Notes under the pieces: model-generated
Seen by the model: only the letters and a program-made list of their open reading frames with translations
Databases searched by the model: none
Told to the model about the DNA's origin: nothing
Shown here: positions 47,916 through 62,900 of the stretch, piece by piece
Numbering within the stretch: position 1 is the stretch's first letter
Layout: each line of letters begins with the position of its first letter
NCBI GenBank assembly: GCA_030248295.1
Contig: JASANH010000787.1
Coordinates: forward strand, 1 to 64,000
Direction: 5' to 3'
Source of the DNA: Mesodorylaimus sp. YZB2_4
Taxonomy: Eukaryota > Nematoda > Enoplea > Dorylaimida > Dorylaimidae
DNA length: 64,000 nucleotides
Position numbers and translations under genes: made by a program

Positions 47916-50900
47916 TTACCATTTGTTCCTTGCATTCACCGCTTTCATCCTGACTAATCTTTTCTTATCATCCAAACATCCTGTCAATTGCCTGATCACT
48001 TGATCTCGCCACGGATTCAGTATGACTGCAGGAATTCGATGCGGATCAGCCAAGGCGCTAATGCAGTCCAGAGCCGAAGAGCGTAGATCCTAAAATAGAA
48101 ACAACTCAGAATTTCAAAATCACTCAGGTTCTGTAATTTTCTAAAGGAAGACTTATCAGTGAAGTAGAATATAAGCGTTTCATAATTCTCAGTTGAGATA
48201 CACGCACAAAAAGTCAAGCATGTATCCTAACGCAAGTCTCAAATTTTTATGCACGCGTAATAAGTGTTTGCCCCTTTTACTGGAGGCAATGACTGGTAGA
48301 GCTCATGGAGGTCAGCCATCCAAGTCTTTAGATCTGGTCCATGCTCCCCCAACTTACACGGAGGGTTCGACTCCCGCCAGGGTAAAAAACGATAGTCAAA
48401 TATATGCGTTCCTTAGCCCTCGAGTGCGCGGAATGGTGCTTAGCTATGGATAAAGTATGACATGACATGGCTAAAACATCAACCGGACGGGAGAAACATC
48501 AACCCAGCTGGCGGCTTCGTGCACAGGATCGATTGCAAAATTATCTGCAGCACCAGCCCTTTTTCAAGCCAGAAAGAGCAATTAAACTCGAATACATACC
48601 ATTGGACTGCTCTTCAACTGGGCCAATTCCACCAACCTCGAGCACAAGCCTGGCACATGCGGATGCAGTTTGTGCGATGACCCACTGCCTGTGTTCATGA
48701 TCAGTTGTTTGAGTGAATCCAGGCTCGATACGAGAACATTGACATTATCGATTTGGATCGAATTCAGGAGAAGTGGTAGCAGCTGAAATGAAAATGCAGT
48801 GATAGGATATCAGTGGCCGGGCCATACTGCGTCTGAGTATGAGAGTGATGTACCTCGGGACCAATCTTGGCCCTGGCACTGAAAAACCTTACGCCTAGCC
48901 TACTGTGGTCGATGATCTTGCGATACGACTGGGGGATCACGCCATAACCTAAGATCAGCCGGTTGTTAGGTCGATCTAGTGACTGGCTGAAATCACCGGA
49001 TCACCGCTCCCAGCTGCAAGCTCGACCCAGCGTATCAATTGCCAGACGAGCCTCTACAGTCTGCTGCTCATCAGCAAGTATGGACAGCGTCCAGATGCAG
49101 GGAAGGGTAATTAGCATATATTCAGGTTCTACCGCCATACAAATTTTTGGGAAACCTAAAGTACATTTCTTATTGCACTTCGACATTGAAAGTCAAACTG
49201 CACTCATCTTGTCTGCACCCCTTATCTTATGCTCTTCCGCGAAGGGGGAGGATCAAGAAATAAATTGAATATAGGCAAAGGCATCCCCTCGACTTGGGCT
49301 AAAAAGGTGTCAAGGATCGACTGTGCATGTTTAATCTTCCAGCCACTACCCTGGGGCCTTATTGGAATGCACTCAATATGCTCCCCCCCCCTTAGATAAT
49401 TGGTTCAGTCAGACAAACTAAGAAAATAACCTCACCAGGTCCCCATCGCATTTTTTGGTAGAAAGACGCCAGTTTCTTCGCCAAAGTCACACAAACAATG
49501 GCGGAAAACGCGTCTATGCACCCCTTCGTAACCCTGTCACAGCCTTGCCCCTGGTAACACTTTCCTGTATCCGCCTATGTAAGGTTACATGCTTTTTTCG
49601 CTGCTGCGTTCTTCATGGTCAGCAATCTGAACGCAAATGTTCTCACCTGCTTATGGTTCTCTTTAAAAAACCTATCGAAACATCACACAGCGCATACCTT
49701 ATCGATTTCAGAATCGCACTGTACATTCCTCGGTGCGTACGACAAGATGATATGCAGGGCTTGGAAATAATTGGCTTTACGATCTGAAACATAAAAGCCA
49801 TTTGGTAAAAAGGGGACAGAATCCTTGACTGGGCACTTTCAGCAGACGAGCGCATCTCCGATCAGATGCCGCTGAAGTCGAACCGATGGGTGGATCGGTT
49901 CAATCCAACGCGACTGCTAAATAAGCCAATTGGCGACTAACATTTTTCAGCTGACACTGCTTGAAAATAATCATGTGCGGCAAACTGCATAGTATGTAAT
50001 GAGAAATCCCAGTTTTTCTCTCCCAAATCGGTATTGAATTCTGCTTCAGATGCTGGTTAGTTCTCCAGTGTCCTTTTGAGTGGTCTGCAAGACAGTGACA
50101 GCGGGGAAACAGGGCAGGCTGTGAAAGGAACGGTGTCATCCCTGTCAATATTCACTTCCTCAAGTCAATCGGCTGGATTAGGTCGGGATCAGGATTCGGG
50201 CCTAGGGTCTGATCAGTTGATGCTGGGTCGGAACCACCCACATTCTTGCCTTTGGGCTTCGTAGTATCTTCGCTATACAATTCTGCTAATGGCAATCGAT
50301 ACTTGCCTCGATGCCCGCCGACAGTACTTCAAAAATGACATGCCATCCTGGTTTCACCCTTTCGACCTTTTCTTACGCACAACCCATACAAATCCCACCC
50401 CATTTCAGCTTTCTGATCTCTAACCCATCACATCGCCAAGCGCACACCACCCTCACTTACTTGAAGACTTGCAGTTCTCGAATCCAATCGTCAACAGGGT
50501 GACAGCGCGGGTGAAAATCCTTTGTTTGGCCAATATGGAACTGTGCGCTTGTGTTCGCACCGACAGCAATGGCGCCTCGGCATCATCGTCGAGGACTATT
50601 CGGAGGGCATCAACAGCTGCATCCGAGATATGATCATCGACATTGGCCAACCAATCGATTATCTAAAATGCACGCTGTGGGCCAACACCCTGACATCCAT
50701 GCATTCATTGCTGCATAAATCATTAGAGCAAGGGCCAGTATCAAGAGTCACCCTGTATAGGAAAAGAACCCCACCCAGTGGACCCCGTATTGTAAGTGCT
50801 GTCATCTGATATTGCAAAACTGTAAGGTTTTATATGATGGAAAAAGTTGCACATGCAAATCGCCCCTCGCATCTGGAACTTTGCCCATACACGGATTCAC

Positions 50901-53900
50901 ACCAGACCAAATGATGAGTCGTGCCAAATCCCCCCCCCCCCATTGACATACATACCTCAAGTTATGCCTGCCTGCCTCCTTCCCCTCACCATGCCACCTC
51001 CTCGTTCCAACGCCCTTCTCCCAACACCACTCACCAACTTGAACATTCTATCGGCATATGGTTCCAAGTTCCTCAACAGCACCGCCTTGCAATACCACGC
51101 ATAGGACTCGATTCTTGACTCATCACTCACCGAGTCCATCGCCGCTACGACCCTATCCAATACCGCGAGCAGATCAGCGTCTGAAAAGATCGGGACTCCA
51201 GGTCAGACGCCTACTCCATGTGACACGTGTCATTATGTTCACACTGCACATATTTGCAACCATGCCAGCCAGTAAATAAACTAGCCTAATACGAGACTAA
51301 GCATATGAGCCAGCAACGCGCATACGGTTATTATGCGCTGTACTGGGGGAGAGGCCTGGTCGGCTGTCATGGTCAAGCAAGTTTTAGGCCCACCCTTTGA
51401 TTATGGATTCAGTTAATGCGTGACTTATCGCCAGCAGGTAAAAGGGGCACGAAATAGTTTCTTTGACAAAGTGACAGCAATGACGGGAAAATGCGTGCAC
51501 AAGCAGATTACCCCCACTGCGCCCTTCGCATTCAGTGCTGGCATATCCTGCAGATGGTCAATCAGTCATAGCATACGCCATGTTATCCGCCCTCATAGTC
51601 CTCTCAATCCAGCATATCAGCCTTACCCCACAGCCACACACTTACCCGCAGGCAGCTTATTCACCATGCACGCGTTAATTCGAGCCATTCGAATCCCATC
51701 CTTCATTTCCCCCGCTCTCTCCACGCCAGCCAAAAGTGATGCCACTGAATGACGATCTTGGATTTCCTAAAACCAATCATTCCATCAGATCCTATTTTGA
51801 CTTTAAGAATGAGCCCCAACTAAAAGTCACGTAGAAATACACAAACATTGCATAACACTGCCAAACTAGAGAATATAAAGGCGATTTGCAACATCAGTTT
51901 CCACAGCCCATGGCACATGTCAGCATAGGTCTTCCTACTGCAACCAAGCCCGGCAAGCGTTGGAGCGAGCGATGACAACCAATGTCAGTGGGACAAGCAC
52001 TCCCACTGGAACTCGGTGAATCTAGTCTTACACCTGAGGCTGAAACATCAACCTGAGGGTTTGATTTTACCAGCCAGGGAAAATCAATAATTCTCTCGCT
52101 ACAAGCTGGCATGAGCCAGTCGAAAACACAGTTCACTCTTTTGGCTATTATTTCGGAGCAAATCGGCAGACTGACATGTTTTAAAATAGTAGCAGGTACA
52201 GTACAAGTGGTGGCCATCAAACGATTTCGCATCGAGTACACGCATGATGTTCAGCCCATGCGCTGTAGGCGCCCGCCAGGCACGGAGTGACATCACTCGT
52301 CATACCCCTCACACATCCAACACTGACCACGGGTCATGTGTCTAATTGTACCTGGGGCTGTTCCCAAACGGATCAATGATATGCAAGCGGATGTGAAAAA
52401 TTGCTGTAAAATAGCTTTGAAAATTCAACTGCCTCCAAATTCAAAAATTCAAATTCTGGCGGTAAATTCGATATGCTGTTATAACGGCTCAAAATATGTA
52501 ATCTAATATTTTATTACTGATCTTAAGTCGAAGGCTATATTGCACAAGAGGCATATGCACACTCTTGAGGCCCATTGGCTCATTGAAACTTGATAAAACA
52601 AAGTCAACTCAAAAACACTGCATTTCCACTTCCCGAAATTCCAGGACACATACTGCCACTACACACTGTTATGAAGTGCTGCGAAATAACCCGCTCCGCG
52701 CAACGCCCACCCACTTGTGCCCCGCTGTGACCAGCATTCCTGGCGGTCGGGACATTGTCAATGGTCCCTGGCTAGTAGACATGAATCCACGGCTGCTGTT
52801 TCAGCCGCAGGAGTAGTCACAAGACTCGCCTTCCTCCAATCGGTGTTTCTATCCAAATTTTTCTCCTCTATTTCTGCCAGGCATGGTCACACTGGCCAGT
52901 CATCAGCTCACCTTCGCACTCATAGCTGCCACAATTCGTTCCACATAAATCAATAAATCGATCGGCGATATCGACGCCAAGCTCGATAAATCGATACCAC
53001 TCAATAATTCGTCGATAATGAACGATTGAAAACTACAAAAAATGCATTTTAGATTCAACCCAGTCTACACACTACGAAAACAAGGCCAGCCGATTTAATA
53101 TCTTTCACCAACAAAATAGGCATATATGCTGCGGGAACGACAAAATACCCCCGGAAAACATAATCAATCGATTTCTAATCGATCAGCGCATCACAATCGA
53201 AACTATACTTTCATTTGCATTGTCTTGTTTTTTCGAGTCCTGTGCAGCCGACAGTAAATTGATAAGCCCATGCCTAATCTAAAACCCTACAGCAGCAGCA
53301 ATCACAGGGTCAGAGCGGACCATGCTATTCTCTCAAATGACGAGGCTCATCGATATGTCACGTTACGCGGATTACGTCCTGATATACAAAATAATACGGC
53401 CCCGCGGCATAATCGGAAGCGATTAGAATTTCGAAATCAAAATCAAGATCAAGATCGATCAAATTTCATCACTTACCTTGCACCACACAGCACAAACTGC
53501 TGCGCCAAATCGCACACTGCTCCATAAACGTGTTCTCCAACCATGCTTGACTCCAATGCCGCCAAGTCCTCGGCCGCGATCCTGACCCCCTCGCACATCC
53601 GTCGCCAATCGTCCTCGTCCAACACGACACCCCTCGCTCTCTCCTCGCCATCCCACTCCAACATGATCCTCAATGCTCTGACAGCCTCCATCAAATTCCC
53701 ATTCTCCCCATCCTTGACCACTGTCAAATAATTGGTGATTCTCGGCAAAATCAACTTGATCGATTTCGAATCGATCATGATCGATGATAAAATCGATAAG
53801 AATTTTGTTGTCTCATTTAATTTCGATTCCAAACTCGTCAATAAATGCTTTTCCACTAATGACCATCGCAAAGTCGCCAATCGCCTAAGGTAAGCTAATG

Positions 53901-56900
53901 CTGACGAGTGCACTCCGATCGCATTCACACTCGAGTCGATAGCGTATTGAGCGATTTCGAGACACTCGTCCTCCGTCAAAAACGGGTTCCCATTTTCGGC
54001 GATCGAGAGGAGATAAGTCGAAATTTGGAACGCAATATCGGCCACGGACGTATTGACGACCATATCACTGATCAGGAGACTGATCAAGGACTTTTGAATC
54101 AGGAATAAAGAGGCTGAAACAAACTTTCCTCGGTCTTTTTGCAGCAACCAATCACGAAATCAAGGCGCATTAAAAAGATATACAGTACGTAACATTAAAA
54201 AACCGGCCGCATCAATTGTCCCAGCGGTAAGACACAAAGAACTAAGCAGCGAATTGATGTTTTAAACGCGGCGCTGCCTTCGAATCCACGCTTAATTTGT
54301 CATTATTAGGTTGCTTATTTCCATTCACACAAACCAGCCAGCAGCAGGGGTGATAGCATGACCGCAATGACATATCACGTCTCCCTCCCTGCACCAGTCA
54401 CGCATCGAAGCCTCAGCCAACCGTCAAGTCGAACTAAAATGGTAATTTGTTTCTAGGTGCAAAAGAAAGCTCTGTGCAAAATAAAAGCGGTGTCTGGCCA
54501 ACTGGTCAGCAGTGGGAAGGGCCTAAAGTCCCGCGGAATTTTTAAATTTTTGTGTGGGGAGGAACCCGAGCGCTGAGAAAAACACGCAGGGTTCCTTCCA
54601 AACTTGGTTAGGTTTCAGGTTTCAGGCTTCGAGTTCAAGCTAAAAAACCCTCGAGTTTGAAGAAACAATCCAGAATTCAAAAATTTCACAGGACTTTCGG
54701 CGCTGACCACCGCTGACCCAGGTCCGACAATGGGTTCACTGTTCGACCCAATCCCATCCAATAAAAACCCATATTTTTTAAAACTCGACAAAAATCTAAA
54801 ATAACCACTTTTGTTTGCGAGGTGGCTTCACTCGAAAGTCTTCCTTCAGAGAGAAGTTGTGAGGATCGTGGATGAGTCTCCCACGGCCTCCCCAGGGCAC
54901 CGGGTAGCGCATAATTCAGAGAGTTGACCTGCCGATGAATACATTTTGAGCAGTTGAGTGAGTCCTACCCCACTCGCACCTTCATCAACCCTCAAAAAGA
55001 CCTCCAGGGATACCAGAAGCAACTTATCTAGCAGGTGATACACCTGCATGAGCTTATCTGACTGCACATCCGAACTTGATTTTTGACCTCCTTCGAACAC
55101 AACCAAAGACCTGACAAGTATCCTGCACATACTAATCTCAACGACCAAAAGCAAGAGGCTTCTTAATGGATACCGCCGACCAAACTTTCAAACTTTCAAA
55201 ATTTGGACCTGACTGACTTATTCTCTCACTGCGAGTCGACAAAAGATCCGATCAGCTCGATATCATCTCCTGACAGACGATTTTTCAGTTCCTTCACAGT
55301 AAGACAGACATGTCGAATCAGACTAGCTGGGGGGTGGGCACTGGTTACGTTTCTGAAGCACCATGATCTGTCGATTCGAAACCAACGGAAATAATATTGC
55401 AGTGGCTTCAGTACGCTGTGGGCAAATCCACATGGTCATGCTGCTGGTTGGGTTCGAAAAAAGGTCGACCTCCACAACCTAAAACCACCATGTCTGAAAA
55501 CCCAACCCAACACAATCCAAAAATCCGAAAAATGGGTTGGGTTGGGTTTTGGGACCCAATGTCAGACCTGGCTGCTGACCAATTGGCCAGACGCCTCTGA
55601 TATTTTGCAGAGCTTTCTTTTGCACCTAAGAACAAATTATGATTACTAATTCTGTCAATTTCGACCCAACGAATAGCGATGTTCCATTGTGAGAGACAGT
55701 CCATCCTACCACCTCCTACCATGAAAAAGGCAGTACATGCATGGCAATATACAGCTTGCTACCATGGGATGTGTAAGCATGCACATTCCATTTTTATCGA
55801 GTCCTTTATTTGGTCGGGGGTACATTTCTCCTCTTACTCAATATCGCACCAGACTCAGGGATTTTTACCTATTTTCTGTCAGATCCCACTCCAGATCCAA
55901 CTCAGGTACATTTTTAAAAAGCTCTTTCAAAATTGATTTATTATTAGCACGACTTCACGCGCAAGATGGAAAATGCATTTGAGTGTGTACACTTTTAAAG
56001 AAAAAGTAAACGATTTTTAATTATTTAGTCTCAAGATTTTGCTTTAATGTATTCAAAGTCAATGGTAGTAATTGACACAGAATAGAACGTGATCTAGTCC
56101 CAGCGCATCTCGTCCCACTCAAGCAGATGTACAATCATACAGACACAGGTCCACTCTTACTGACCAACGGTCACCACCAAGATAGCAAAGATAAAAGTGT
56201 ACGAATGGCCGTCGTTGAGGGAATTTTCACAGTCGCCATCGCCTGCTCTGGAGAACAACTTGTATCGGATTGGATTGGACTGACTTGGTTTGGAAAGCCA
56301 ATCCAATCCAACATTAGGTTACCCAAATTGGCGAACCTTCATTTTCCTTTGTACTGTACAGTAATTCTTGCCACACATTATTGCCTCACGTTTCACGCTC
56401 ACCCGCCATTCCATCCTCACCTCACTCCTAACTTCCCACCACACCCCAACAGCACCCCAATCTTACCTCCGCTTTCACTTCCACGCCCCTGTTCCACCTC
56501 CAACATGCGACACCACTCCAGCATCATGGCCGCATACTCTTTCTTCGCCCCACTCTTCGTCTGGTACTTCTCCAAAAACAACGGCAGCGCCCTACCAGCC
56601 AACTGAGCACATACTCGCTGATCTGCTCTTGACGCTGCGAGCAGAATCCGATTGGCCGATTCTAGCACTTGCATTTCTGGGTTCGCCAAAAACGGTTCGC
56701 AATCTCAAAAGAGGAAGATAATCAGCAAAAATAATAGCACAAGTCGGTTTCCCACTTACCTCGAAATATTTGTCCCATAAGGACGACTAGGTTCGAATTA
56801 CGACCATCCTGCAACAAAAAATGTGATCTCCCTCAAATCAGTCACTTCTGTTAGCTAATACAGTACACACCAGATCAGTAATCTCAGGGGTGAGGGTTCG

Positions 56901-59900
56901 ACTCCCGCTCGGAGCTCATGCTTTTAAATTTTCTCCTCTTGACCCCAACCTGACAATTAGTCATTTCTTCTCAGTAAGTAACTCAGAACCAACAAATGGG
57001 TTACTGCACTACGTGATGACGTCCGCCCCCACTGACGATACACTTGTCTGGTAATCTCAGTACAGTAGGGGGGGGGGGGTCTGGTTGATACACGATTCTG
57101 GTAATTTCAGTAGCGAGAGTTCGATTCCCTCTCTGGGGTCATGTTTTTGTTTCTGCTTCTCGCTAAGCATTTTCTATGACTTCCGCCGTCAGCAGTCAAT
57201 TTATTCACTCTGCATCATCTTTCTGCTGTAGTAATGTACATCAAGTGACCGTGAGTAACATGGAGTAGAGTCATCGGGGGCCACTGGTCATTCGAATGCT
57301 TTGATACCCTGCTGTAGGGTGTGAGGCTACTGACTAGCCCTTCCCTGCCTGGGCCGCCAGACCTACAATTGGACCACTTTACCACATTCCACATCCGTGC
57401 GTGCCACTGACCACCGACTGCAATAGGGCAAATCTAGGGCCCATCCAATTTCCTCCACAGTATCATCCCCATCCCCCACCCACCTCATCCGTGCACTTCG
57501 CCACCGACTGCACCAAACTTCCCAAACATCCCAACGCCAACTGTTCCAAATCACTCGCTTTCGGTGCCATAACTTGTTTACGAATTTCATCCCAGAAAAA
57601 GTTGGCCGATTCAGCGAACGCACCAGCCGCAAACGAGTGCAAAGCTTCATCCTGTTAAAAAACACCAAAATGCAAAAAAGTGTTTCTTATTGCTTTCAAA
57701 GGTAAGTCTCAAAATGCAGTTCTGCTCGTTACATGGAACCTAACGCACAGCTTCCAAGCACCTAAAGCATGTAAACTTCTGCTATGGCTTCCCCTCCCCT
57801 ACACCTCGACATAGGAGGACCAGCGGGCTCACATGACTTCGCACTTTCGCTGAACAGCTGTTTTCCAAATCTCTCCCACCTTTCAACATCGTGCCAGTTC
57901 AAAGACTCTCATCGCACGGCTCGCACCAACACCCTCTCGTTCTCTCCCACCAAAGGCTCCATCTCAAATATGACTATTCAACAAAGTATGCTCTTTTTAT
58001 TCCCAGTCATTTTATTTTTCCCAGCATCGAAGGCATATCGCTTCGATTGTCTCCATTTCAACGACACATCTTGTCAATGCGATACTGACGAAGAATTGGT
58101 GGACTGCAACTCGCTGGGCTTGAAATCAATGCCCGCCTTAAAGACCCGATTGCGCGGCTATACCGTTTGGACACTGGCTTTCAACGACATCAGTGGACCT
58201 CTGCCGCACGAAAGGCAATTGCTCAAGTACATGCCCGACTTGCAGGTACAGTAAGTGGCCGATCTGTACTACGATACAGTCCCTCCATAATTTCAATCCC
58301 AAACTGGTCAGTTTTCATTGCACGTGAACTCGAAAATCGCAAACGAACAAAAGGATCATGGCCATTTAATTCACCCACAATAAAAATAATCATCACGGTT
58401 CCCAGTGCGTCTTAGAAACATCCCTGGGATTTTGATGTCATGGTGATGACACCATGACATCGAAATCCAATTCTTTTGTATTCTAAACCCACCCTGGGCT
58501 CCAAGCTGGTGAGGATCATTGGAAAACAAAATTAGAATCTGATAATCGATTATCCTGGCCAACTCGAGCCAGTCATCAGAGCCGGAGTTTGATCAGTGAG
58601 ATGTTTATGCTTGAAAATCATGTTCTTCATCAACTGATAACATGATTATTGATCAATTTTTCATAGCAATCGCTGATCTAGATTATGTTATAGCAAATTA
58701 GCTGGCCAAGTTTACCAACGACTTTGTGCTCCTGATCGTGAGACACGAGCATGATCTAATCCGCCTGATAGGTTGACGATCATTATGGCAGGCTAGAGTT
58801 CGTTCAGAATCCCGATCCCAGTCGGGATCGCCCCTCCCGAACCCAATAAAAAATGGTCGGGATTGAATGTAGTGGAGATAGGTAAAGAAGGGGAAGGGAG
58901 TGTTGCAGAAGGGTAAGCTGGAGAAACTGGCGGATGACTGTACTGGTCAGGAGGAAGAGAGGGATTTGTTTGCTAATTGGTGACTGATTCTATGCTTTTT
59001 TGCTTGCATGATTTTGGATGCAATTATAAATACTGCACAAAAGTTTTTGGCTCTATATTCGCTGGCTTACTTGGGGTGGGTTGTAGGTTACCTGCAGCGA
59101 ATCAATAGTGAAAAAACCACTCCGAAAATCTGAAAATCCCCATCCTGGTCAGGATTGAGCGAGTCCTGATCCCGATCCCGAACGAACGCCATGACAGGCA
59201 CATACTGTACCGTACCTGATAGGCGCATGATCAATCATTGCTAGTCCGGACTATGACGATATTAGCAGCAATCGGTTGCTGAGCTCGATCATGATCAATC
59301 ACAAAAATCGATCGATCAGCATTCGATCCGATCGATGCAAACCAAAATAAAAATTGTCTATGTCTGCTTTGCGTGGCTCACAATGATCCGAATGACAAAA
59401 TCATGCATACAACATAATGTTAAACAACATACAGCCAGGGAGATGAGACATCATCATCTGGCTTGATGACCGCGACGCCTGGCCTAATAATTCTAATCAC
59501 TACTGGTTATTAATTCTGATTACATGCGAGTGGGCACGACCCCAGGCTACATCACACTGTGCACATTCGCCAGCCGCCTAGGCATATCCCTGGATCTCAT
59601 GAAAACTGTATTTTACCCTTACTATTGTTGCAGTCGCAGCAAGTATGGGCAAGGGGGGGGGGGGGGGGTAAACCCCCTGTTGGGCCGGCCAGGACATCAA
59701 ACCCTTCCTCTCGACACCCCCCCCCCAGCTCAGGTGGCGATCTGATCTGATCTCTACCCCCTCCCTCCTCCCACTCCCCAAACCCAGCCGACCTTGCCCA
59801 TAGTTGAGTCGCAGTCGCGACCCGTCCCCCCCCCCCCCCCCACCCAGCCCTTGCCCACACCATACCGTACAGTGAACGTCCAAAGGATGATTCGCCGTTG

Positions 59901-62900
59901 CCCTCTTGCATGCAGCTGATCGACCTGCGCGGCAACCCAAAAGTCGATTGCCACGAGCTGGTCTCCAAATTCGATCGTATCAACGTGCACTCGCACTGTA
60001 TGGAGGACGACCCCCTACGCCAGCCTGGCAACACCATCAGCCCACCCGCAGCCACCAACCAACCACCCTGCACCACCTTCTGGTGCCGTCTCGAAAGCGG
60101 CGTGACCAGCACTTGGCTCAAAACTTACGCCCACTTGCACCACACCTGGCAAAAGGTGAAACAAAACTGGCAGTCGCTGAAGGACAAGATTTGCGAGAAT
60201 TCGAGACAACGCGAAAGAAAAGGGTTATTTGAGATTACACGATAAAATATTCTTTGTTTGCTAAATAAAACTGTATTTTCTATTTTGAAGGACACATTAC
60301 ACTGCTTGATAGCAATTAGCTAGGAGCGCACTACGCTTTTTTATGTGCTTCTTTTATTAACTAAGCCAACCGCAATGTTCCTGTCCATTCTTTCCATAAA
60401 ATTCAAATGTCGTTCATAAAATCGACAAAATTCATTTTTAAGCCGCGTGTTTCACACATAAACGTACCCAGATGACTGCCATACAACACAGTGCAGTGCG
60501 TCTCCTCCTATCCTCACATTCTAATTATCAAGGAGACAATGTTTTGTGCATGTCAGGGTAAAAAGCCATGCCGTAAAAGGTATTGGGCCCATAAGAGGCG
60601 CGGATGTCCTCCTCACTGAGAGGATTGGGGCCACTGTTACTCTCAGTCAATACGTGTCCTGGACACTCCTGCTCGGTGACCCCAGTCCATCTGCAGCATG
60701 AGCATAATGTGGCCAAGCATGACATATGACAATCGTAAAGGGCACAAAAGGGGAAAATTGAACTGACCGCAGGTACTATGACTTTATTAGGATCTTCCTA
60801 ACGTTGATTCACACTCACCCGTGTAACATGTGCCTGGAGCCGGCAGTGTGCCCATCGATTGGCACAAATGGAACGTAGTCAACCTCTCGGGTTGATGTTT
60901 CACCAGTCTTAGACTACTAGAGGTCTGAGTTAAGTTCGGAGTGCGTAAGCTACCCGCGGCACCACCTACGCGCCCCAAGGATTCGTCCGACGGGAGTCAG
61001 GCGTCTAGAGTCAGGAGGCGACACAAGGCAGGACGTAGGTGGTGTTACACCCGGCAGCAGCAGCAGACATAGGAAGGAAACAGTCCCACAGACTTGATTC
61101 GTGCTCACATTCATCATCATGGTATGGTCATGATCGTGTTTCAGCTATCAGTTAAACATGAAGATGATGAGCACCCGGCCGCTGCTTTCATCAGTGAGTC
61201 TCGAATCTTGCCGGTCCCATGAACATGATAGACTCCCAAGACAATCATCTGTCATTAACGAACTCTTCGCCCCCGCTCTGTGTCATGCGTACTGCAACCA
61301 CACAACTCTGTGCAGTCCAACTATGATCTCAAATCAAGTTTCATCACTTACCAACAAAACCAACGATTCCCGTTTCGTCGTGATCGAATCCTCCCTCAAT
61401 TGCTCCTCTAATAGTTGGGCGCACAACGGAGCGAATTTGCGATGCGATGTCAGACAGCCACGTAATGACTTGGACAAATCCTCGCTCCTAATTCCGTACG
61501 GATCGTTTGGGGGCTGCAGGAAACATGTAATGATTTTAGTCCATAAGTTACACGCTTTCAAATTCTATAACCAAAACGAAACACTAACCGGTTCGAAACT
61601 GATTGGAAAATAGCAGGCCACAACTTCGAACATGTCATCGACCAATGGGTCTGAAACAGAAGAAAAGCAGGGTATTATAAATATTTCATTCATGTAGTCA
61701 ATAAAGGATGATCAAAAAATTTATTGCACCTATAATCAATAGAGAATGATTGGAAATTATTTAGACAATAATAAAACTGTTATCGATCTGAGATGATCAA
61801 TAATATTAAAGTTCGAACCAGGACTAGAGGACACACTTTCAGCAGCTTTTCAAGGTTGGGGGGGGGGGGGGGGTTTGAATAGTTCTATAGAAAAAATAGC
61901 AAGTTAGTGTCAAAGGAGAATCTCTCCCACTTTTCTCACAGAGATAAACCCAAATTTTGTCAAACATAATTAGCAAGGGCGGTAGAATTTCAGCAGACTT
62001 CAAGGACGAAGGTCATATTTCAGGAGTTTTTCCGAGGATTTCAAGGCTGGTGGGAACCGCGAATAACGTTATTTGGTTATAATCGACTGATCATAAACAC
62101 ATCAAATTGATCGACCAAAACTCACTGATTACTGATATAGGCATACATCTAGCATTATTTCTGGATTCCGATCTAATGCTGATAAATTAGATCCTAATTT
62201 GCCGATTTATCAAGATATTGCAAAAGATTTAAGGCTGTGGATCGAATTTTATCAATCAATCAAGTGGCTGCGGTAAAATATCAACCAGAGCTGTTCAACG
62301 AATCAGGCAGTAAATTAAGGGAGCAATCGATCGATCACCTAATCCTACAAGTACTTACCGAAGTTTAGCGAGCGACTGATCGTGGCAAATAGATCAAAAA
62401 CCAAAAGTAGGCATCTCGGATCCTTTTCTCCTTCTATAGCTTGAATAAATCCCAATACGAAATCGATCGATACCGCTCTGATGCCTGAAATAAAAACGGT
62501 TTTCGTTAAAAGACAAGGCCTGAGGCGAATGCGCCATTACTTGCCAGAAAATCTGCCCCAGGACTCGCAGTTTATGACGTTTCCCTCAACTAAGCAAAGC
62601 CACAGCGTGGTTAGCTATCCATGTTTACCTGCAGTGGACAACTCTGGTCTGAGTGTGATAAGATACTACTAATCTAGCCAACCCAAGACAGCGTATTGAC
62701 AAACCCAGTAAGAGGTGCCGTATACAACTAGCGCGCATACAAACCGCCGTATCTGCTAAAAGTGTTGATCAACTATACGAGACCAGCATGCGCGACCCAA
62801 TCGATAGACACCCACTAACCCACACAAATTCTCAAAAACTGACTTACTTTCCAATCGATTAATCAGCAAGGACTTGATGATTTGATAAAATCGATATCGA

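Noticed and set aside
48846..48870. 25-nt micro-exon for MMS19 (ARAKIGPE)
   Set aside because: It reads well but cannot be inserted in phase between the exons ending at 49698 and starting at 48782, which join directly and match the family.
49001..49150. Open minus frame with TLPCIWTLSILADEQQTVEARL as an MMS19 exon
   Set aside because: The neighbouring exons already cover the matching MMS19 region without a gap.
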